DNA of 14,351 nucleotides from Dehalococcoidales bacterium. GTDB lineage: Bacteria > Chloroflexota > Dehalococcoidia > Dehalococcoidales > ARS1013. The stretch spans positions 1 through 14,351 of the forward strand of contig DAOWHE010000064.1 in the NCBI GenBank assembly GCA_030641585.1. The letters run 5' to 3'. Both the position numbers and the translations under genes were made by a program. Positions 8,612 through 14,351 of the stretch are shown piece by piece; within the stretch, counting starts at the first letter, position 1; each line of letters begins with the position of its first letter. Under the pieces are notes generated by a model. It had not been told where the DNA came from. It saw only the letters and a list, made by a program, of their open reading frames with translations, and ran no database searches.

Positions 8612-9304
8612 GTGAAGAAAAGATTTTTATCGCTGCCTAATCAGAGAGACTACCAGTATGGTTATAAGCTTGCTTATAAACTCGCCAGTTCCGAGCTGGC
8701 CAAGATTGATTATATAGAAAAGCTGTGTCTAAAAAGCGGTGCTCAATTTAAGCTAATAGGCTCCCAAAAGATTATCACCCTTGAATTCTTGAACAGGTCT
8801 TATCAAATCCGTTTTCCTGATATTGACGTTTCATTAATTGATAGCAAGGAGCCAGTTCCGCTAAGAGATAAACTCCTAATACTCCACTATCTAAGATGGG
8901 CAAAAGGTAGCCCCATCACCAATAAAGTAATTACCTTCAGGGAATTACCGGAGGGGGCTAGCTACTTCCCGAACTTCTCCCAGAGAGCAATAATGCCCCT
9001 CTTAGACAACTTTGGCCAAGAGCCTCATCGGCTGCTGGCCGCCGCTGAAAAGCTGGGAGGTCACAAGGCAGATTATGGAGACGCAGCCGTCACCATTAAT
9101 GCCTTTAGCCGGGTAGCGATAACCCTGGTTCTATGGCAAGGTGACGACGAGTTTGCCCCTAGAGGAAGCATCCTGTTTTCAAGTACTATCTCCGATTACC
9201 TCTCTACCGAGGATATAGCTGTGCTCTGTGAAACCATCGCCTGGGGACTAGTCAGAGCTTTAAGAGAAACCGAGCAACCCCCGTTCTTGGGTGGAAAACA
9301 ATAG
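8612..9304 (+). CDS. DUF3786-like protein at the end of the CODH/ACS operon
   Basis: The product looks like the DUF3786 family, recognised from HYL (residues 92-94), FRELPEGASYF (109-119), a GDAA motif, LWQGDDEF (174-181) and a following LFSSTISDYLSTED. The family has no established function as far as I know. The protein appears soluble, with no signal peptide, membrane segment or clustered Cys/His metal site. It lies 13 bases after acsE on the same strand, so it is probably co-transcribed and may assist corrinoid protein or CODH/ACS assembly; that role is inference. The start is uncertain. A GTG at 8612 gives 230 residues, while GTG 8549 and TTG 8588 in the same frame overlap acsE. None has a clear ribosome binding site, suggesting coupled translation. 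Confidence 0.78.
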   Translation: MKKRFLSLPNQRDYQYGYKLAYKLASSELAKIDYIEKLCLKSGAQFKLIGSQKIITLEFLNRSYQIRFPDIDVSLIDSKEPVPLRDKLLILHYLRWAKGSPITNKVITFRELPEGASYFPNFSQRAIMPLLDNFGQEPHRLLAAAEKLGGHKADYGDAAVTINAFSRVAITLVLWQGDDEFAPRGSILFSSTISDYLSTEDIAVLCETIAWGLVRALRETEQPPFLGGKQ

Positions 9305-9330
9305 CTCTCCTACTTGCCAGCTGTTTTCTG

Positions 9331-9480
9331 CTACTCCACGGTCACGCTCTTAACCAGGTTCCGTGGGAAGTCTATGGGGCAACCTCTTTCCTTGGCTGTA
9401 TAATAAGCCAGCAGCTGGGTAACCACAATAGCGACAATTGTCAATACAACCACTTTCTTGACACCCAACACCTCAAAGCG
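9331..9480 (-). pseudogene. glmS: 3' remnant of glmS (glutamine-fructose-6-phosphate aminotransferase)
   Basis: Reading the minus strand from 9480 down to a TAG at 9333-9331 gives 49 codons. They end in QLLAYYTAKERGCPIDF followed by PRNLVKSVTVE and stop. This is the hallmark C-terminus of GlmS, whose intact form ends in PRNLAKSVTVE-type sequence that forms the catalytic C-tail of the isomerase domain. An in-frame stop (TAA at 9483-9481) lies just upstream, and the thioredoxin gene starts at 9525. The remaining roughly 550 residues are therefore missing here. The segment before QLLAYY is hydrophobic and only loosely GlmS-like. It cannot make a working enzyme. It marks a deletion or rearrangement between the DUF3786-like gene and thioredoxin. 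Confidence 0.8.
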
Positions 9481-9524
9481 TTACCATAGACGGAAGATTA
9501 AAAGCAGCTAAGGAGACGGGCACA

Positions 9525-9845
9525 ATGGTAATAGACGTTAGCGACCAAGACTTTGAAGCCCAGGTGATAAAATCTACCCAGCCGGTGCTGGTGGATTTAT
9601 GGGCACCCTGGTGCGGACCCTGTCGCATGGTTGCCCCTGTCATTGAAAAACTGGCAGAGAAGTACCAAGGCAGGTTCAAGTTCTACCGGTTAAACATTGA
9701 CGAGAATCCAAAAACACCAGCCAAATACAGGGTAATGTCAATACCTACGCTAATATTCTTTAAGGATGGCAAGGCAGTAGACACGGTAATCGGCGCTGTG
9801 CCCGAATCCACCCTTCAGCCAAAAATTGATGGCCTCCTCCAGTAG
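9525..9845 (+). CDS. trxA: Thioredoxin
   Basis: This 106-residue protein is a complete classical thioredoxin, a cytoplasmic dithiol-disulfide oxidoreductase. The redox motif is WCGPC at residues 29-33, with the preceding strand VLVDLWAPW. The cis-proline motif SIPT, the central NIDENP strand and the FFKDGK turn are all present. AAGGAG at 9510-9515, 9 bases upstream, supports the ATG. It stands alone on the plus strand between the glmS remnant and the convergent B12-uptake operon, with no partner thioredoxin reductase visible. Its end is 49 bases from the end of the facing ATPase gene, and I see no terminator hairpin between them. The trxA name follows family membership; paralogs may exist elsewhere. 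Confidence 0.95.
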   Translation: MVIDVSDQDFEAQVIKSTQPVLVDLWAPWCGPCRMVAPVIEKLAEKYQGRFKFYRLNIDENPKTPAKYRVMSIPTLIFFKDGKAVDTVIGAVPESTLQPKIDGLLQ

Positions 9846-9894
9846 TCCTCATCGCAGTATCCAGATTCATTTACAGCTAACTCTTGCATCAGAC

Positions 9895-10689
9895 TCATCC
9901 ATACTTACTACTACCAGCATTGGGTAGCACCGCCGGCAGGCCACTTAGCGGGTGGCTGTAGACATAGCTTCCAGCCCCATAGACCTCCTTGATATTATCA
10001 TCAGTAATGACCTCACTTGGTGTACCTTCGGCATGAATCCGGCCATTATTTATGAGGACCAAGCGGTCACAGTATTGTGCTGCCAGATTTAGGTCATGAA
10101 GGGCAGTTACAACTGTCAACCCTTTCTCCTGACACAGGCTTTTGATTACATCAAGGATTTCTACCTGACGGCTGATATCCAGATTCGCCGTCGGTTCATC
10201 TAAAAGGATTGCTTCTGTCTCCTGAGCCAGGACACGAGCAATAACCACGCATTGTATCTCACCACCGGAAAGCTCACCTATCCTTCGCCGGGCAAGGTGC
10301 TGTATTGATGCTTTTTCCATAGCCCGCCAGGCGATAGCCATATCTTTCGGGCCTTCATACTGAAACAGGCCAAGGTGCGGGTTCCTGCCCATAAGCACCA
10401 CCTCAAAGGCGGTAAAGGCGCTGGGAAGGAGCGGAATCTGCGGGACGACACCGAGCCAACGAGCTAAATCCCTCCTTGATATAGTGGATATATTCTTTCC
10501 GTCCAGAATTATTCTGCCCGAATAGGGTGAGATAACCCGGCTCAAAGCCTTGATAATAGTTGACTTGCCACAGCCGTTTGGCCCGACAAGACCCAGTATC
10601 TCCCCGGGCTTCATCTGAAAGGTTATGTCCTTGACCACTACCTTACGCCCATAGCCAAGGGTGACGTTTTGCATCTCCAGTTTAGTCAT
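9895..10689 (-). CDS. btuD: ABC transporter ATP-binding protein, cobalamin/iron-siderophore class
   Basis: This is the cytoplasmic ATPase that powers the permease encoded just upstream. It has 264 residues from the ATG at 10689. Walker A is GPNGCGKST (36-44). A Q-loop (GVVPQ), signature LSGGE, Walker B AILLDEPT and switch histidine in TALHDLN follow in order. The frame stays open upstream to 10755, but that extension lies within the permease gene and lacks a ribosome binding site. From 10689 the gene begins 10 bases after the permease stop with AAAGAG ahead of it. The sequence alone cannot separate cobalamin from siderophore importers. The cobalamin riboswitch at the head of the operon makes corrinoid the likely cargo. 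Confidence 0.88.
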   Translation of the reverse strand: MTKLEMQNVTLGYGRKVVVKDITFQMKPGEILGLVGPNGCGKSTIIKALSRVISPYSGRIILDGKNISTISRRDLARWLGVVPQIPLLPSAFTAFEVVLMGRNPHLGLFQYEGPKDMAIAWRAMEKASIQHLARRRIGELSGGEIQCVVIARVLAQETEAILLDEPTANLDISRQVEILDVIKSLCQEKGLTVVTALHDLNLAAQYCDRLVLINNGRIHAEGTPSEVITDDNIKEVYGAGSYVYSHPLSGLPAVLPNAGSSKYG

Positions 10690-10699
10690 CTTTTTCTCT

Positions 10700-11785
10700 T
10701 TAGAACAGCATCTTAGTCCGGCGCCGAAGCAGGTAAAGAAAGAAGGGCGCTCCACAGAGGGCAGTAATTACCCCTATTGGTATCTCGGAAGGTGCCATGA
10801 TGGTGCGGGCTACGACATCGGCCAGAATAAGGAAAATGGCACCGCTGAGGATAGACAAGGGAAGTAAGAAACGGTAATCCGGTCCCCAAATCAGGCGCAC
10901 TGCATGAGGGATAATGATGCCAATAAATCCAATGATGCCGACGAAGGAAACGGCGGCGGCAGTTATAAGGGTAGCCGCAATAAGCAGAATAAGCTTGAGC
11001 CTTTCCACATTGATGCCCAGTTGCTGAGCCTGCTCCTCGTCAAGCTGCATTATATTGAGCGAGCGGGCAAAAAGCATGATTACCACCGCCCCCGCCACCA
11101 TAATGGGTAGAACCACCTGTACCTCAGACCACTGGCTTAAGGAAAAACTGCCCATCAGCCAAAAAATAATTCCCTGCATCTTTGCTCCACTGGTAATTAC
11201 CAGGTAAGAAACGATGGCGCCAAGAAGGGCCCCCAATGCGACACCAGCCAGAATAAGGGTAGTTACCGGAAGGATCCCGCCCACCCGGGCCAAACCATAA
11301 ACAACGGCTACGCTAACCAGTGCCCCGGCGAAAGCAAATAACGGCACAATACCGATACCCATGCCGGCAACCGGAAGCAGGAAGCCAATGACGGCTCCCA
11401 GAGCAGCCCCTTGAGCCACGCCAATAAGATAAGGGTCGGCTAAGGGATTGCGAAACAAGCCCTGATAGGTAGCCCCGGCTATCGCCAGCGCTGCGCCAAT
11501 CACTCCAGCCAGAATAACCCTGGGTAAGCGTATCTCCAGAACTATGGTCTCCCAGGCACTCGTCCAAGAAGGAGTTATGTCAACCAAAGGCAACTTAGAA
11601 AGCAAAATGCTGGATATAGTCAAGAGAGGAATGTCAACGCTACCAATGGCAGTAGCCAGTGCCACCACTATTACAAGAAGTGCCAAAAGCCCCAATATGG
11701 CATAGATGCGGCCACGCCAGTAAGGATAGAGTATAGCTGGCACAGGCCGATTGGCAAAAGATAGTTTAGCTTGCTCAGATGACAT
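10700..11785 (-). CDS. btuC: ABC transporter permease, FecCD/BtuC family
   Basis: This membrane permease of the corrinoid importer has 361 residues from the ATG at 11785. A TTG three codons upstream also fits, but AGGA in the leader is better placed for the ATG. The N-terminal 25 or so residues are cytoplasmic, then about ten hydrophobic helices follow, starting at YAILGLLALLVIVVAL. Family blocks include RLPRVILAGVIGAALAIAG, QGLFRNPLADPYLIGV, GIIFWLMGSFS, LGINVERLK (the coupling-helix region that contacts the ATPase) and FVGIIGFIGIIIPHAVRLI. It lies 64 bases after the binding-protein gene and 10 bases before the ATPase gene, giving an F-C-D gene order. Iron-chelate transport is the main alternative; the upstream riboswitch favours cobalamin. 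Confidence 0.9.
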   Translation of the reverse strand: MSSEQAKLSFANRPVPAILYPYWRGRIYAILGLLALLVIVVALATAIGSVDIPLLTISSILLSKLPLVDITPSWTSAWETIVLEIRLPRVILAGVIGAALAIAGATYQGLFRNPLADPYLIGVAQGAALGAVIGFLLPVAGMGIGIVPLFAFAGALVSVAVVYGLARVGGILPVTTLILAGVALGALLGAIVSYLVITSGAKMQGIIFWLMGSFSLSQWSEVQVVLPIMVAGAVVIMLFARSLNIMQLDEEQAQQLGINVERLKLILLIAATLITAAAVSFVGIIGFIGIIIPHAVRLIWGPDYRFLLPLSILSGAIFLILADVVARTIMAPSEIPIGVITALCGAPFFLYLLRRRTKMLF

Positions 11786-11849
11786 GATTAGCAAATCCTA
11801 AAAGCTCTTATGACTCCGGGTCTTAACTCCTTGGCGTACTTAAGTCTTT

Positions 11850-12863
11850 CTAAGGAGCGGCACCGAATATCTCCGGATGGAGCATCTTAGCCAATAGTTC
11901 CAGTGCCTCTACTATCCGCGGTCCGGGGCGGCTAATCACGCTTCCGTCTATCCCATATACCCGGCCATTCCGGCGGGCATCTGTGTCTCTCAACCTCGGC
12001 TCTGTTTTGATAAACTGAAAAGATAAGTCCTCGCCGGTTGCATAGCTGACACTGGCAATCATCACTTCGGGATTTGCCTGAATGACCACCTCTAAACTGA
12101 TAGTCGTCCACCCAGCGAGGTCTCGGGCAATATTGGTACCGCCTGCCTTTCCAATCAGGTCATCCTGGAAGGTTCCGGAGCCAGGTGCCATCAAAGGGTC
12201 GTGCCAGACGATGTAAAAACCCCTCGGTCTTTGACCCTGAGACAGGCTATCCGTCTTATCTGTTACCGCCTTAATCCTACTCCGCATATCTGCTACCAAC
12301 CCAGAAGCCTCCTCTTCCACTCCTGTAATCTCCCCCACCAGGGTAATAGCCTCCAATACCTCATCAAGGGTCTGCGGTGCCAAAACAAAAACAGTAAATC
12401 CCCTCTCCTCAAGCTGCAAAATGATGTCCTCTGTTTGGATTTCAGCAGCTAATATCAAGTCCGGGGAAAGGTCAATTAGTTGCTCCATGTTCGGTGCCGG
12501 ATAAACACCTATGACGGGTTTCTCCTTAGCTTCTGGTGGGTAATCAGAAAAGTCCGATACTGCCACTACCCTGTCAGCCAAGCCCAGAGCGAACAGAATC
12601 TCAGTATTATTCGGAGACAGAGAAATAATTCTTTCCGGTGCCTCCTCTATGGTAACCACCCGACCCAGGTCATCAGTTACTGTCATCGGAAATGCTGCTT
12701 CTCCTCCAGGTGGCGGTGTTTTGCCAGAATCTGATGTGCAGCTCGCTAACGGGCTTACCAGTATTACCAGAATCAAAGAGAATATCACCATGCTGGCGCT
12801 CAGCCGCTGTAGTTTTCTTTTCATGCCTGTGCCAAAGACACCCATATTACTTAATTTTTTCAA
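11850..12863 (-). CDS. btuF: Periplasmic-type cobalamin-binding lipoprotein of the ABC importer
   Basis: This is a substrate-binding protein of the BtuF/FepB class that captures corrinoid outside the membrane and delivers it to the permease. The 337-residue product has a basic N-terminus, a hydrophobic stretch (about residues 23-39) and the lipobox LASC with Cys42, so it should be a membrane-anchored lipoprotein. A Gly/Pro-rich linker follows. The ligand-binding fold begins at TVTDDLGRVVTI, with ERIISLSPNNTEILFALG and, in the second lobe, GTFQDDLIGKAGGTNIA. I take the TTG at 12863 as start because AGGAG (12871-12875) lies 7 bases ahead. ATGs at 12845 and 12824 are in frame but lack a ribosome binding site. 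It is the first gene behind the riboswitch and terminator, which supports corrinoid as its ligand. Confidence 0.87.
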   Translation of the reverse strand: MKKLSNMGVFGTGMKRKLQRLSASMVIFSLILVILVSPLASCTSDSGKTPPPGGEAAFPMTVTDDLGRVVTIEEAPERIISLSPNNTEILFALGLADRVVAVSDFSDYPPEAKEKPVIGVYPAPNMEQLIDLSPDLILAAEIQTEDIILQLEERGFTVFVLAPQTLDEVLEAITLVGEITGVEEEASGLVADMRSRIKAVTDKTDSLSQGQRPRGFYIVWHDPLMAPGSGTFQDDLIGKAGGTNIARDLAGWTTISLEVVIQANPEVMIASVSYATGEDLSFQFIKTEPRLRDTDARRNGRVYGIDGSVISRPGPRIVEALELLAKMLHPEIFGAAP

Positions 12864-12903
12864 CTGTTATCTCCTAACTCATAAATAATTTGTTTTTTTA
12901 GTC

Positions 12904-12935
12904 AAAAAAATTCCCTTGCCCCAGGGACAAGGGAA
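12904..12935 (-). terminator. Intrinsic terminator in the B12-operon leader
   Basis: On the minus strand an 8-bp perfect stem, TTCCCTTG with CAAGGGAA (12935-12928 and 12918-12911), has a 9-base loop and is followed directly by seven Ts. It lies between the cobalamin riboswitch and the btuF start, so it is placed as an attenuator that stops transcription before the transport genes. It probably forms when B12 is plentiful. Confidence 0.88.
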
Positions 12936-12940
12936 CGTCC

Positions 12941-12958
12941 TCATGTCTTACCAGCCAT
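12941..12958 (-). CDS. Possible five-codon leader ORF (MAGKT) between riboswitch and terminator
   Basis: ATG at 12958, four more codons and a TGA at 12943-12941 encode MAGKT. The ATG follows a perfect AGGAGGTG Shine-Dalgarno by four bases. The stop lies five bases before the terminator's 5' arm. No longer frame starts here. It is either a regulatory leader peptide or the relic of a start that once drove a longer gene; chance is possible, though the match of the ribosome site is hard to dismiss. Confidence 0.45.
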   Translation of the reverse strand: MAGKT

Positions 12959-12962
12959 GATG

Positions 12963-12970
12963 CACCTCCT
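12963..12970 (-). promoter_or_regulatory. Full-length Shine-Dalgarno of the leader mini-ORF
   Basis: The minus strand reads AGGAGGTG, fully complementary to the standard 3' end of 16S rRNA. It is the best ribosome site I noticed in the window, yet it serves only a five-codon ORF. It directly abuts the 3' arm of a small hairpin (TCTCC-GCG-GGAGA, 12981-12969 on the minus strand), which could hide it. Confidence 0.6.
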
Positions 12971-12990
12971 CTCCCGCGGAGACCTTGCAC

Positions 12991-13112
12991 CCTAGAGGTC
13001 TGGCGTCCTGACTTCTGGTAGAGCTTCTACCAGTCACAGTAGGCGGTACTGCGTCGGATTCTCACCGACTTGCCCTCCAGTTAAGCCTGAATCAGTTTCA
13101 GGCCCCTCTAGG
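12991..13112 (-). ncRNA. Cobalamin riboswitch (aptamer)
   Basis: The minus strand carries the full cobalamin aptamer layout. The closing helix P1 pairs CCTAGAGG (13112-13105) with CCTCTAGG (12998-12991), 8 perfect bp. Next comes a 7-bp hairpin GCCTGAA/TTCAGGC (13103-13085). The conserved core follows, with GGGCAAGTCGGTGAGAATCC and then GCAGTACCGCCTACTGT. An 8-bp hairpin CTGGTAGA/TCTACCAG (13033-13015) precedes the B12 box AAGTCAGGACGCCAGACC (13014-12997). It lies upstream of the btuF-btuC-btuD genes on the same strand and should switch the operon off when adenosyl- or other cobalamins bind. The expression platform downstream contains both a ribosome site and a terminator. Confidence 0.95.
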
Positions 13113-13113
13113 C

Positions 13114-13144
13114 AGCCTATTATTCAGTTGTCTTTTAATAGGCT
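13114..13144. repeat. 9-bp inverted repeat between promoter and riboswitch
   Basis: AGCCTATTA (13114-13122) and TAATAGGCT (13136-13144) are perfect inverted arms around 13 bases. The right arm overlaps the proposed -10 region of the B12 operon and the left arm abuts riboswitch helix P1. This could be a protein operator or, if transcription starts further upstream, an extra RNA stem ahead of the aptamer. No regulator gene is adjacent. Confidence 0.5.
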
Positions 13145-13168
13145 ACATTTTTACTCAATCTTTGTCAA
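13140..13168 (-). promoter_or_regulatory. Predicted sigma-70-type promoter of the riboswitch-btu operon
   Basis: The minus strand has a perfect -35 TTGACA (13168-13163), then 17 bases and a weak -10 TAGCCT (13145-13140). Transcription would begin near 13130-13133, about 20 bases ahead of riboswitch helix P1. The -35 and spacing are good; the -10 matches the consensus at only three of six positions. Another start could be used. Confidence 0.5.
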
Positions 13169-13260
13169 GTCACATATGGCAAAGTTATATCATCAGATAA
13201 ACAACCTTGCCAAAAGATAGCTTACTCTTCATGAGTGAGTCTTTTCACCCACAACTGGGG

Positions 13261-14351
13261 CTACGAGGTCACAACCCGTCTTAGCGCTTCCAGCCTTTTT
13301 CTAATATCCCTGGCGAGCTTCTCATCAGTAATAAGCTGTTTCAACCGGGATGAGTCAAGGCTCAGCACCTGCTGCCATAGCCCCTCAGGCTCAAGTAATG
13401 CCCTGACCTCCTCTTCATCAAAACCGGTCTTCTCCACCGTCCGATAAGTAATAGCATGTTCCTTACCATAAACCCGATTTAACCCCGCAGACTGGCAGAA
13501 ATCAATAACTGCTTGCCTTATCTCCTCAAGCTGAGACTCAAGCTCTTTTATTTGACTTTGTAATAAGACATATCGCTCAACGGCCTCATCCATCGCCGTT
13601 CCCTCTAACTGAGCAGCTTCCCCCAGCTCAGGCACAATTTCCACATATTTATGCCTGTAGTATGGGCAGTGTTCGGCGAAGTCACAGGGACAGAACTGAT
13701 TCTCAATCGCCGGGAACCTGTTCTGAGCAATGCTTTCGGCTACCTCCAGCACCAGACGACTGGCGGCTTCAAGCTGCGCCCCACCTCTGGCGGCACAACT
13801 ACAAGGGGTATTGGACCTTAAGTGATACAGAGTGAGCTTCTCTACCGGGAGAAACCACATCCGCTCTACCGCCAGTTGGTAGAGTGTTAGCTGGAGGTCG
13901 TCCTCCAGATAATCCCTGGTAAATAGTCTTTGACTTGTCTTATAGTCAACTATGGAAAGCCCCCCACTATCCAGTTTATCTATCCTATCAATAAATCCTC
14001 TCAGCTTGACTCCCTCAATATCAATATAAAACAGCCTCTCCACCGCCACCGGCAACCTGAAATCGGCACTGTGCACTTCCCAGAATCTAGACAGTATCTG
14101 CCGGCCATAGTCCCTATATTTTGCCTCCTCTTTGGCAGACTGATACCCCGCCGAAAGCCATACCTTTTCATAGTACTGGAGTAGTTCATCAAGCGATGGT
14201 GGCGGCGGCGCACTTACCCCAAAAAAGTACTCAGCACAAAGGTGCAGGGTAGAGCCAAAGCTAAAATACCACTTGTCCTTTGGCTTAAGACCATCAATAT
14301 ATTGCAGTTTGTAGCATAAGGGGCAGGACTGGTATAATGAAATCTGGCTAT
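13261..14351 (-). CDS. RecB-family PD-(D/E)XK nuclease with probable Fe-S cluster, 5' end outside window
   Basis: The frame is open from the stop at 13261 to the window edge, so about 362 residues are visible. An internal GTG at 14076 is not the true start, because typical family sequence precedes it: SLYQSCPLCYKLQYIDG and FGSTLHLCAEYFF. Only a few N-terminal residues are probably missing. Nuclease motifs are the His in GSTLH, the Asp of GFIDRID (13987-13989), IVDYKTS with Asp (13945-13947) and Lys (13939-13941), and the QLTLYQ helix. One N-terminal Cys (14323-14325) plus FCPCDFAEHCP (about 13663-13692) give the one-plus-three Cys pattern of AddB/Cas4-type Fe-S nucleases. A coiled-coil-like stretch and an unassigned C-terminal domain follow. 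It probably acts on DNA ends in repair. There is no CRISPR array or helicase here. Confidence 0.85.
   Translation of the reverse strand, partial: SQISLYQSCPLCYKLQYIDGLKPKDKWYFSFGSTLHLCAEYFFGVSAPPPPSLDELLQYYEKVWLSAGYQSAKEEAKYRDYGRQILSRFWEVHSADFRLPVAVERLFYIDIEGVKLRGFIDRIDKLDSGGLSIVDYKTSQRLFTRDYLEDDLQLTLYQLAVERMWFLPVEKLTLYHLRSNTPCSCAARGGAQLEAASRLVLEVAESIAQNRFPAIENQFCPCDFAEHCPYYRHKYVEIVPELGEAAQLEGTAMDEAVERYVLLQSQIKELESQLEEIRQAVIDFCQSAGLNRVYGKEHAITYRTVEKTGFDEEEVRALLEPEGLWQQVLSLDSSRLKQLITDEKLARDIRKRLEALRRVVTS

Noticed and set aside
9846..9894. Bidirectional terminator between convergent trxA and btuD
   Set aside because: No stem with a T run is visible in the 49 bases.
10690..10755. 22-residue N-terminal extension of the ABC ATPase
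   Set aside because: It lies within the permease coding region and lacks a ribosome site. The ATG at 10689 starts directly at the ABC domain.
13204..13245. Possible hairpin after the nuclease gene (CTTACTC/GAGTGAG)
   Set aside because: On the minus strand, where it would be transcribed, the stem has a mismatch and no T run follows, so I do not call it a terminator.
13261..14351. Cas4 of a CRISPR system
   Set aside because: The Cys pattern is similar, but there are no repeats or other cas genes in the window, and the C-terminal tail is unlike short Cas4 proteins.

Overview
The window comes from a strict anaerobe that uses the bacterial (acetogen-type) Wood-Ljungdahl pathway. It is near 50% G+C by eye, with dense, short-spaced operons. 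The full-length acetyl-CoA synthase with its N-terminal CODH-binding part, the separate AcsE methyltransferase, and a DUF3786-like gene at the end of the operon fit a Dehalococcoidia-type Chloroflexota or a similar uncultured sediment bacterium. That placement is a tentative inference; no marker gene here settles it.

Region 1 (13-9304, + strand) is one long operon. It runs folD (methylene-THF dehydrogenase/cyclohydrolase), an unrecognised 56-residue ORF, acsD (corrinoid protein small subunit), cooS/acsA (Ni CO dehydrogenase), acsB (acetyl-CoA synthase), acsC (corrinoid protein large subunit), acsE (methyl-THF:corrinoid methyltransferase), then a DUF3786-like gene. Gaps are 11-64 bases. Together these cover the C1 steps from methenyl-/methylene-THF through methyl transfer to acetyl-CoA, except methylene-THF reductase. 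All metal-cluster ligands I could check are intact. No cooC/acsF-type nickel ATPase and no corrinoid reactivase gene lies inside the window.

Region 2 (9305-9845) is a junction. A 3' remnant of glmS lies on the minus strand and is cut off immediately upstream of a complete thioredoxin gene on the plus strand.

Region 3 (9895-13168, - strand) is a B12-uptake operon: promoter, cobalamin riboswitch, intrinsic terminator, then btuF-like lipoprotein, btuC-like permease and btuD-like ATPase. The leader carries an unexpected element. A perfect 8-base Shine-Dalgarno precedes a five-codon ORF that ends six bases before the terminator stem, suggesting that riboswitch-controlled translation of a mini-ORF might govern termination. 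Corrinoid import next to AcsC/D/E makes metabolic sense, because the methyl branch depends on corrinoid.

Region 4 (13261-14351, - strand) is a RecB-family PD-(D/E)XK nuclease with a probable Fe-S cluster. Its 5' end runs off the window.
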